This document shows, piece after piece, positions 25,550-32,711 of a stretch of 64,000 bases of DNA (positions are counted from its first letter, which is position 1; each line of letters starts with the position of its first letter). Below the pieces are notes generated by a model, which ran no database searches, was not told the DNA's origin, and worked only from the letters and a program-made list of their open reading frames with translations. Both the position numbers and the translations under genes were made by a program. The DNA lies in the NCBI RefSeq assembly GCF_001641615.1, contig NZ_LRRU01000007.1, positions 124,001 through 188,000 of the forward strand, given 5' to 3'. This stretch comes from Pseudoalteromonas gelatinilytica (GTDB taxonomy: Bacteria; Pseudomonadota; Gammaproteobacteria; Enterobacterales; Alteromonadaceae).

Positions 25550-27088
25550 ATGCTTGATGGAATTATGTTAGGTTTGTCGACCGTACTCGACTGGAACAAC
25601 TTGTTATATGTGATTGTTGGCTGCTTTGTTGGCACGTTCATCGGTATGCTACCTGGCCTTGGGCCAATTACTGCGATTGCGTTGATGATCCCGATCACTT
25701 ACAGCATCGGTGCTGATTCGGGCATGATTTTAATGGCGGGTGTTTACTACGGGGCTATATTCGGTGGCTCTACTTCTTCTATTTTGATTAATGCGCCGGG
25801 TGTGGCGGGGACAGTAGCGTCATCGTTTGATGGTTACCCGCTAGCAAAACAAGGTAAGGCAGGTAAAGCTCTGGCTATTGCAGCTTATTCATCCTTTATA
25901 GGCGGGACGATTGGCGCCATTTTACTGATGGTGGCGGCGCCATTATTAGCGAAAGTGTCATTAAGTTTCCAATCGCCTGATTATGTTGTACTGATGTTTT
26001 TAGGCTTAACGGCCATTGCTGCATTCTCTAATAAAGGGCAATTTTTAAAAGCCATGATGATGACGGTATTTGGTTTAATGCTGGCAACGGTTGGTATTGA
26101 TCCCTCTTCAGGTACCGAGCGCTTTACCTTTGGCCAAGCCGATTTATTAGATGGGATTAGCTTTTTATTAGTGGCAATGGCAACGTTTGCGTTGGCTGAG
26201 GCACTGATTAATGTGGCGCGCCCAGAAGCTGAGCCAGATAAAAAGCTGGACGATCCTGATACGCCAAAAATTGGTTCAACAAAACTGACTAAAGAAGAAG
26301 TCAAAGATATGGCTCCTGTGGTTGGCCGCTCATCTTTACTTGGTTTTATTGTCGGTGTTTTACCGGGCGCAGGGGCAACGATTGCCAGCTTTATGGCCTA
26401 TGCTACTGAGCGTAACCTTGCTCCAAAAGCACTGAAAGATAAATTTGGTAAGGGTTCAATGCGTGGCTTAGCTGCACCTGAGTCGGCTAATAATGCAGCC
26501 TGTACTGGCTCATTTGTACCATTGCTGACTTTAGGTATTCCGGGCTCTGGTACGACAGCGATTATGTTAGGTGCATTAATTGCCTACGGTATTCAGCCGG
26601 GTCCTATGTTAATGCAAGAAAACCCAAGCGTGTTTTGGGCAGTTATTGTCAGTATGTACTTTGGCAATATTGTACTGCTTATTTTGAATCTGCCACTGAT
26701 CCCGTATTTCGCTAAAGTGCTGGCAATGCCTAAATCTGTGCTGACAGTGATGATTTTATTCTTCAGCTTAATTGGCGTGTATTTAGTGTCATTTAACACC
26801 TTTGATTTATTTATGATGGTGGGCTTTGCGCTGGTGGCCTTGGTACTTCGATTGTTAGCGTTCCCGATGGCGCCTTTATTACTTGGCTTTATCCTCGGTG
26901 ATATGATTGAGCGAAATTTCCGCCGTGCCATGATGATTTCAGATGGCTCGCTGAGCTTTTTATGGGACCGCCCATTAACACTGAGTATTTTTGTGATTTC
27001 GATCTTAGTGTTGTTGTTCCCACTGAAAGACTATATTGTCCAACGTCGTAAAGACAAAGCAGCTACGCAAGCAGAGCAACATGCGTAG
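25550..27088 (+). CDS. tctA: TctA-type large membrane subunit
   Basis: A 512-residue protein with about 11-12 TM segments. It carries both internally duplicated TctA signatures: GMLPGLGPITAIALMIP (about 32-48) and a second GVLPGAGATIASFMAY (about 266-281), with GIPGSGTTAIMLGAL later. It is the sodium- or proton-coupled transport channel. It follows tctB with a 3-base gap and precedes the sensor kinase by 14 bases. Confidence 0.95.
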   Translation: MLDGIMLGLSTVLDWNNLLYVIVGCFVGTFIGMLPGLGPITAIALMIPITYSIGADSGMILMAGVYYGAIFGGSTSSILINAPGVAGTVASSFDGYPLAKQGKAGKALAIAAYSSFIGGTIGAILLMVAAPLLAKVSLSFQSPDYVVLMFLGLTAIAAFSNKGQFLKAMMMTVFGLMLATVGIDPSSGTERFTFGQADLLDGISFLLVAMATFALAEALINVARPEAEPDKKLDDPDTPKIGSTKLTKEEVKDMAPVVGRSSLLGFIVGVLPGAGATIASFMAYATERNLAPKALKDKFGKGSMRGLAAPESANNAACTGSFVPLLTLGIPGSGTTAIMLGALIAYGIQPGPMLMQENPSVFWAVIVSMYFGNIVLLILNLPLIPYFAKVLAMPKSVLTVMILFFSLIGVYLVSFNTFDLFMMVGFALVALVLRLLAFPMAPLLLGFILGDMIERNFRRAMMISDGSLSFLWDRPLTLSIFVISILVLLFPLKDYIVQRRKDKAATQAEQHA

Positions 27089-27102
27089 AACAAGGCACTG
27101 AT

Positions 27103-28725
27103 ATGAGATACACCAATAAGCTAAACCCATTTCAGCATATGGTTAAAAAACCAAAGCGCTTAGAAACGCGACTCATTATTTGGGTTACCGGTCTATGTGT
27201 TTTGCAAGCTGTGTTGTTTGGCGCTTTGGTGTATCAGATCACCGCAGAAAGCTTACATAACCACATGGGTGATAAAGCCCTTGCGCTCGCAACCAGCATT
27301 GCCTCACGGGATGACGTACAATATGCATTGCAAACCAAGCAAGGACTTGATGAGTTAAATACGCAAATAGAGCATATTCGTGAACTCACTGCAGCTAGCT
27401 TTATCGTTATTGGCGATAGAAATACTCGCCGCATTGTTCACCCCGACTCTGACAAGCTCGGTAAGCCGATGGTGGGTGGTGATAGTAAAGCGGCGCTACG
27501 TGGTGAGCGGTATGTATCGATTGCAAAAGGGAGTTTGGGCGAATCTATCCGTGGCAAAGTCCCCGTGCTTTCAGAGCAGGGCGAAGTTATCGGCTTGGTT
27601 TCTGTTGGCTTTTTAGTGCAATCAATTGAGCCGCTCATTCGTGCTCGCAGTGCTGAAATTATGCTTTGGGGCTTGTTGTTAGTTGGTTTAAGTATTTTGG
27701 CTGCGGTGTATATCGGTCAACGGGTACGTAATGCTATTTTTGGTTTACAGCCTGACGAAATAGCACGGTTGTTCTCTGAGCAAGATGCTATTTTGAATAC
27801 CGTTCGTAGCGGCATTATCGCCCTCGACCCTGAGGGTAACGTGCGTAACTTAAACCAGCGTGCTTGCGAAATCCTTGGTAAACCGATCAGCTGTATCCAT
27901 CAACCACTTAAACTTGAAGATTTACTTCCTGAACATGCTGAATTTTTAATGCATAACCAACAGCGTCCGATTGTTGGTTTTGAATTATTTGCCGCCGATA
28001 AACGCATTGTATTGTCGCGGTATGCATTGCAGGTGCAAGGTCAGGCTGATGGTATTTTGCTGAGCATGCGCCCTGCGGATGAGCTTGAATATTTATCGCA
28101 ACAATTAACTAAAGTACAAGCTTTTGCTGAGCTATTGCGGGTGCAAACCCATGATTACTCAAACAAGCTAAACTTAATTGGTGCGTTAATTCAGATGGGG
28201 CAAACGGATCAGGCGATTGAGTTAATTGGCCAAGAAAGCAAAGGCTCGCAAGCGCAGATCCATCATTTACTCGAAAGGATCCAAGATCCGGTACTAGCAG
28301 GTTTATTGGTTGGTAAATATCACAAAGCCCGTGAACTTAATGTAATCCTTGAGCTTAATCCAGACAGCTTACTAGGATCGATCACCCGTAAAGATATGCT
28401 AGAACGGGTTGTTTCGATACTTGGCAACTTGATTGATAACGCAATTGAAGCTGCCATTCGAGCTAGCGATACACGTACCCCTAAGGTTCGTGTTACGGTT
28501 GATGAAACCAGTAAAACATTATTGTTTGATGTTGAAGACAGCGGTTTTGGTTTAGGCGATGACAAGGATGTGGTATTTACACCACAATACAGCTCTAAGT
28601 CAGGGGCTGAGCATGGTATCGGCCTTTATTTGGTTAAAACCAATTTAGATTCGTGTCGTGGTAGTTTAGAAATAGGTGAGTCTGATCTGATGGGGGCACG
28701 TTTAAGTGTCTACATTCCAAAATAA
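27103..28725 (+). CDS. CitA/DcuS-type sensor histidine kinase
   Basis: A 540-residue kinase. TM1 (about 25-46) and TM2 (about 185-205) enclose a periplasmic sCache ligand domain, with RRIVHPDSDKLGKPMVGGD as the typical binding-loop region. A cytoplasmic PAS domain and kinase core follow. The phosphoaccepting His is in RVQTHDYSNKLNLIGAL. The ATPase boxes are NLIDNAIEAA, EDSGFG and GAEHGIGLYLVK. It presumably senses the carboxylate carried by TctCBA. AAGG lies about 8 bases before the ATG. Confidence 0.93.
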   Translation: MRYTNKLNPFQHMVKKPKRLETRLIIWVTGLCVLQAVLFGALVYQITAESLHNHMGDKALALATSIASRDDVQYALQTKQGLDELNTQIEHIRELTAASFIVIGDRNTRRIVHPDSDKLGKPMVGGDSKAALRGERYVSIAKGSLGESIRGKVPVLSEQGEVIGLVSVGFLVQSIEPLIRARSAEIMLWGLLLVGLSILAAVYIGQRVRNAIFGLQPDEIARLFSEQDAILNTVRSGIIALDPEGNVRNLNQRACEILGKPISCIHQPLKLEDLLPEHAEFLMHNQQRPIVGFELFAADKRIVLSRYALQVQGQADGILLSMRPADELEYLSQQLTKVQAFAELLRVQTHDYSNKLNLIGALIQMGQTDQAIELIGQESKGSQAQIHHLLERIQDPVLAGLLVGKYHKARELNVILELNPDSLLGSITRKDMLERVVSILGNLIDNAIEAAIRASDTRTPKVRVTVDETSKTLLFDVEDSGFGLGDDKDVVFTPQYSSKSGAEHGIGLYLVKTNLDSCRGSLEIGESDLMGARLSVYIPK

Positions 28726-28761
28726 TAAAAACGATCAGCCTATAAATAAAAGGTAAAGAAC

Positions 28762-29490
28762 ATGACTTACTCGGTTGTCATTGTTGAAGACGAAGTAGAA
28801 GTAGCCCAGTTGTTGGCGCAATACTTATTACTTCCACATGGCGTTGCTGGCCAACAAGGGGCACGGCAAACACTGCGTCAGGGGCAATATCAGGTTGTAG
28901 GTATTGCTGGCAATCTTGCCACCGCGAAAGCGCTGTTATCGGCGATTAATGCTGATTTAATTTTGCTGGATATTCATTTACCCGATGGTAATGGCCTTGA
29001 TTTACTCAATGAATTACGCCGCGAAGAAATGAAAAGCGAAGTAATGCTGTTAACCGCAGCAAAAGAAGTCGAAACACTGGAAAAAGCGATGCAGCTTGGT
29101 GCCTGTGATTTCTTAGTGAAACCGTTAATGCTCAATCGGTTGGATCAAGCGCTAGCGCGATTCGAAGCAAGGCAGCAATGCTTGTCAGATGCCGATGAAG
29201 TGACCCAATCAATGGTTGATACCTTATTTGGATCGCAAGAGCAGTTAAAAGCGCCGGTCAGGTTGCCAAAAGGGGTGGATCAACTGACTTTGCAAAAGAT
29301 CTTAAAAGCGTTTAAAGCAAATTTAGGTGCAAATTTTACAGCTCAGCAAATGGGTGATTTGGTGGGGGTAAGTCGTTCAACAGCCCGTCGTTACCTTGAA
29401 TATCTGCTTGAAGCAGAGCAAGTCAGTGCGGATCAAAGCTACGGAAGTATCGGCCGACCTGAACGCTGTTACAAAATGACAAGCAGCTAA
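28762..29490 (+). CDS. CitB/DcuR-type response regulator
   Basis: A 242-residue regulator. The receiver begins VVIVEDEVEVAQLLAQYL, has its phosphoacceptor in LILLDIHLP and a Lys in FLVKPL. A linker leads to a C-terminal HTH (FTAQQMGDLVGVSRSTARRYLEYL in parts) of the citrate/malate regulator type. A stretch at about residues 24-40 (GVAGQQGARQTLRQG) is longer than usual between helix 1 and strand 2 of the receiver. It is co-transcribed with its kinase, 36 bases downstream. Confidence 0.92.
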   Translation: MTYSVVIVEDEVEVAQLLAQYLLLPHGVAGQQGARQTLRQGQYQVVGIAGNLATAKALLSAINADLILLDIHLPDGNGLDLLNELRREEMKSEVMLLTAAKEVETLEKAMQLGACDFLVKPLMLNRLDQALARFEARQQCLSDADEVTQSMVDTLFGSQEQLKAPVRLPKGVDQLTLQKILKAFKANLGANFTAQQMGDLVGVSRSTARRYLEYLLEAEQVSADQSYGSIGRPERCYKMTSS

Positions 29491-29515
29491 TCGCATCATT
29501 TATCGGGTAAATTAC

Positions 29516-29528
29516 CGTTAAATTAACG
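29516..29528. repeat. CGTTAA-A-TTAACG palindrome
   Basis: A short perfect dyad 26 bases past the response-regulator stop. It repeats the CGTTAA half-site seen twice before the porin gene, though the sequence is AT-rich and short, so chance is a real possibility. Confidence 0.25.
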
Positions 29529-29553
29529 ATTTTAGTCACATAAATTCATTAAT

Positions 29554-29573
29554 CGGCACCATAAAAAGTGCCG
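29554..29573 (+). terminator. CGGCAC/GTGCCG hairpin after the tct operon
   Basis: Six-base arms pair around an 8-base loop (CATAAAAA) between the response-regulator gene and the EF-G promoter. A T-run is lacking, so this is a weak terminator candidate. Confidence 0.4.
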
Positions 29574-29651
29574 CTTATCCTTAGCATAGAAAAATTTTAT
29601 AAAATTGATTGCATTTTAAGCGACTTCGATGGTGATGTTCGCTTTAAGTAA

Positions 29652-29660
29652 TGCTATACT
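29652..29660 (+). promoter_or_regulatory. Extended -10 promoter of the EF-G gene
   Basis: TGCTATACT is an extended -10 element about 40 bases before the ATG, followed at once by the GC-rich stretch CCCGCC. GC-rich discriminators are typical of growth-rate and ppGpp-controlled translation promoters. No good -35 hexamer is visible, which fits an extended -10 promoter. Confidence 0.55.
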
Positions 29661-29699
29661 CCCGCCGAATAATTTTTCGACTTTATTAAGAGTAAAATA

Positions 29700-31787
29700 A
29701 TGGCAGATTTATCGAAGTACAGAAATATTGGTATTTTCGCCCACGTTGACGCGGGTAAAACTACCACCACTGAGCGTATCCTTAAGCTTACGGGTAAAAT
29801 TCATAAGACTGGTGAGGTACACGACGGTGAGTCTACTACTGACTTCATGGAACAAGAAGCTGAGCGCGGTATTACAATCCAATCAGCAGCTGTAACTTGT
29901 GAGTGGAAAGGCCACCGCTTAAACGTTATCGATACTCCGGGACACGTTGACTTCACAGTAGAAGTATACCGTTCACTTAAAGTACTAGACGGTGGTATCG
30001 GTGTATTCTGTGGTTCTGGTGGTGTTGAGCCACAATCAGAAACTAACTGGCGTTACGCTAACGAATCAGAAGTTGCACGTGTAATCTTCGTAAACAAACT
30101 AGACCGTATGGGTGCTGACTTCTACCGCGTAGTTGGTCAAGTTGAAAAAGTACTTGGTGCTAACCCACTAGTTATGACTCTACCAATCGGTATCGAAGAT
30201 CAATTCTGTGGTGTTGTAGACGTACTTGAGAAAAAAGCATACGTTTGGGATGAGACTGGTCTTCCTGAAAACTACACAGTACAAGACGTTCCAGCTGACA
30301 TGGTTGACAAAGTTGAAGAATACCATGAGATGCTAGTTGAGTCTGCTGTTGAGCAAGACGACGACCTAATGGAAGCGTACATGGAAGGTGAAGTTCCTTC
30401 ACTAGAGCAAATCAAAGCGTGTATCCGTAAAGGTACTCGTGACCTTGCTTTCTTCCCAACTTTCTGTGGTTCTGCATTCAAAAACAAAGGTATGCAATTA
30501 GTACTAGACGCGGTTGTAGATTACCTACCTGCGCCTACAGAAGTTGATCCACAACCTCTAACTGATCCTGAAACAGGTGAAGCGACTGGTGAAGTTGCAA
30601 CTGTTGATGCAGATGCGCCACTTAAAGCGTTAGCGTTCAAAATCATGGACGACCGTTTCGGTGCACTTACGTTCATCCGTATCTACTCAGGTCGTATGAA
30701 GAAAGGTGACACAGTACTTAACTCTGCAACTGGTAAAACAGAGCGTATCGGCCGTATGGTTGAGATGCAAGCTAACGACCGTAACGAGATCTCTGAAGCG
30801 CAAGCGGGTGACATCATCGCTGTTGTTGGTATGAAGAACGTTCAAACTGGTCACACTCTATGTGATCCTAAGCACGAATGTACACTTGAAGCGATGATCT
30901 TCCCTGATCCAGTTATCTCAATCGCTGTTGCTCCTAAAGACAAAGGCGGTAACGAGAAGATGGGTATCGCGATCGGTAAGATGGTTGCAGAAGATCCTTC
31001 ATTCCAAGTTGAAACTGACGAAGATTCAGGCGAAACCATCCTTAAAGGTATGGGTGAGCTACACTTAGATATCAAAGTAGATATCCTTAAGCGTACTTAC
31101 GGCGTAGACCTAATCGTTGGTCAACCTCAGGTTGCTTACCGTGAAACTATCACGAAAGAAATCGAAGATAGCTACACGCACAAGAAACAATCTGGTGGTT
31201 CTGGTCAATTCGGTAAGATCGATTACCGCATCAAGCCAGGTGAGCCTAACTCAGGTTTCACATTCACGTCTTCAGTTGTTGGTGGTAACGTTCCTAAGGA
31301 ATTCTGGCCTGCAGTTGAGAAAGGCTTCGCATCAATGATGCAAGAAGGTGTTCTAGCTGGCTTCCCAGTGTTAGACGTTGAAGTTGAATTAGTTGACGGT
31401 GCATTCCACGCAGTTGACTCATCAGCAATCGCGTTCGAAATCGCTGCTAAAGGCGCTTTCCGTCAGTCTATCCCTAAAGCGGGCGCACAACTTCTTGAGC
31501 CAATCATGAAAGTTGACGTGTTCACTCCAGAAGACAACGTGGGTGACGTAATCGGTGACCTTAACCGTCGTCGTGGTATGATCAAAGACCAAGAAGCAGG
31601 CGCAATGGGCGTTCGCATCAAGGGTGAAGTACCACTTTCAGAAATGTTCGGTTACATCGGTCACTTACGTACTATCACGTCTGGTCGTGGTCAGTTCTCT
31701 ATGGAGTTCTCACACTACGCACCATGTCCACAGAACGTAGCTGAAACTGTAATCGCTGCAGAAAAAGAGAAAAAAGCTGCTAAGTAA
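29700..31787 (+). CDS. fusA: Elongation factor G, second-type paralogue (EF-G 2)
   Basis: A 695-residue GTPase with all EF-G landmarks: G1 [12 protein letters not shown] (about 15-26), G2 RGITI, G3 DTPGH, G4 NKLD, then domains II-V, including the domain IV loop region and the C-terminal [21 protein letters not shown]. Sequence around G3-G4 ([21 protein letters not shown]) differs from the str-operon type, and no rpsL, rpsG or tuf is nearby, so this looks like the stand-alone EF-G found in Vibrio, Shewanella and Pseudoalteromonas. Codon use is strongly biased (GGT, CGT, AAC, TTC, CTT), unlike its neighbours, pointing to very high expression. It has its own promoter and a strong terminator. Confidence 0.93.
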   Translation: MADLSKYRNIGIFAHVDAGKTTTTERILKLTGKIHKTGEVHDGESTTDFMEQEAERGITIQSAAVTCEWKGHRLNVIDTPGHVDFTVEVYRSLKVLDGGIGVFCGSGGVEPQSETNWRYANESEVARVIFVNKLDRMGADFYRVVGQVEKVLGANPLVMTLPIGIEDQFCGVVDVLEKKAYVWDETGLPENYTVQDVPADMVDKVEEYHEMLVESAVEQDDDLMEAYMEGEVPSLEQIKACIRKGTRDLAFFPTFCGSAFKNKGMQLVLDAVVDYLPAPTEVDPQPLTDPETGEATGEVATVDADAPLKALAFKIMDDRFGALTFIRIYSGRMKKGDTVLNSATGKTERIGRMVEMQANDRNEISEAQAGDIIAVVGMKNVQTGHTLCDPKHECTLEAMIFPDPVISIAVAPKDKGGNEKMGIAIGKMVAEDPSFQVETDEDSGETILKGMGELHLDIKVDILKRTYGVDLIVGQPQVAYRETITKEIEDSYTHKKQSGGSGQFGKIDYRIKPGEPNSGFTFTSSVVGGNVPKEFWPAVEKGFASMMQEGVLAGFPVLDVEVELVDGAFHAVDSSAIAFEIAAKGAFRQSIPKAGAQLLEPIMKVDVFTPEDNVGDVIGDLNRRRGMIKDQEAGAMGVRIKGEVPLSEMFGYIGHLRTITSGRGQFSMEFSHYAPCPQNVAETVIAAEKEKKAAK

Positions 31788-31807
31788 TTAGCCTTTTAAC
31801 TTCTTTA

Positions 31808-31836
31808 AAAAAACCCGCACTTGTTGCGGGTTTTTT
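31808..31836 (+). terminator. Strong Rho-independent terminator of the EF-G gene
   Basis: AAAAAACCCGCA and TGCGGGTTTTTT form a 12-bp stem around a 5-base loop, ending in a T-run, 20 bases past the EF-G stop. Confidence 0.92.
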
Positions 31837-31839
31837 ATT

Positions 31840-32210
31840 ATCTAAATTTCATGCTAAGTATTTTCGGTTACAAATTAATCATTTCATATCTTTCTAAATT
31901 AACCTGCCATTCAGCCTTTTATTATTAATGTACCTAAAGAAATCTCACACTTTTGTTGTTGTTGAAGAGTGGTGTGTAATGCATTGGTATTGCTGAGTGA
32001 AAATTGTACGATTTTAATACAAAATTCATTTTAAGAAAAAGTACATTACTATTAATTAGTTGTGTATTAATTCTTTTGTTCTAGTAAAAAAGTGCTTTTT
32101 TGTACCTTGTGTACCTTTTTTACCCTGTGTAGAATCGCAGATTAAATGATTTTTAATCATTTTGTATTAAACGTCTGCTTATTAAATATTACAACTAAAG
32201 AAACATTTTC
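31840..32210. other. AT-rich intergenic region with short repeats
   Basis: About 370 bases with no convincing ORF. Near its right end there is a direct repeat TGTACCTTG/TGTACCTTT (32101-32118) and nested inverted repeats at 32144-32162 (AAATGATT, TTT, AATCATTT). These could control the small membrane protein gene that starts at 32211. I see no RNA gene I can support. Confidence 0.4.
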
Positions 32211-32627
32211 ATGAAAACGATTAAGTTAAGTCCCAATTGGACTCTACAGGGAAGCAAGATAGCATTGGCTATTCTTGTTGCATTAAGCGTTACTTTGCTG
32301 GGCGCTCCGCTCTTGATGTTGATGCTGCCAGCCCTTTTATTTATTACCGTATTAAACTTCTTACAAGTACGCTTTTTACACTGCTATAAAGCGGGTATTT
32401 GTTATTCGCGCGGATTTGGTAAGCGTTATATCAATGCTGAAGACATCCTGGCTGTTGAGTTTAACCAAGTGGCATTCATCACCGTATTTAAAATCAGCTT
32501 GCAGAATGGCAAGTCATATCAGTTTATGAACTGGCAGGTAGATGAGCAGCAACAGAGTGACATTGCTAAGCTCTATAAGTCAAAAGCAGGTTGTGCCATA
32601 AAGCCTAATCTGCAATGTAAAGCCTAA
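32211..32627 (+). CDS. Small membrane protein of unknown function
   Basis: A 138-residue protein. A hydrophobic hairpin (about residues 15-52, two TM segments) is followed by a soluble beta-rich part (about 55-125) with CYKAGICYSRGFGKRYINAED, which looks like a small PH-like or YcxB-like domain. I do not recognise a named family. AAAGAAA before the ATG is a modest ribosome site. It stands alone and ends at a bidirectional terminator. Confidence 0.6.
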   Translation: MKTIKLSPNWTLQGSKIALAILVALSVTLLGAPLLMLMLPALLFITVLNFLQVRFLHCYKAGICYSRGFGKRYINAEDILAVEFNQVAFITVFKISLQNGKSYQFMNWQVDEQQQSDIAKLYKSKAGCAIKPNLQCKA

Positions 32628-32673
32628 TACTAGCAAGCCTCAATAATGCTAAATTATGTGAACAAAAATAAAA

Positions 32674-32693
32674 AAGGCCGCGAAAGCGGCCTT
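32674..32693. terminator. Bidirectional Rho-independent terminator
   Basis: AAGGCCGC and GCGGCCTT pair around a GAAA tetraloop between two convergent genes. A-runs and T-rich flanks on both sides fit termination from both directions. Confidence 0.85.
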
Positions 32694-32711
32694 ATTTATA
32701 TATAGCGTCGT

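Noticed and set aside
29700..31787. Part of a str (rpsL-rpsG-fusA-tuf) operon
   Set aside because: The flanking genes are a CitB-type regulator and a small membrane protein, and own promoter and terminator are visible.
32144..32162. Fur-box-like dyad (AAATGATT...AATCATTT)
   Set aside because: The halves resemble Fur half-sites, but the spacing is wrong (3 bases between longer arms instead of the 6-1-6 layout) and the downstream gene has no iron link.
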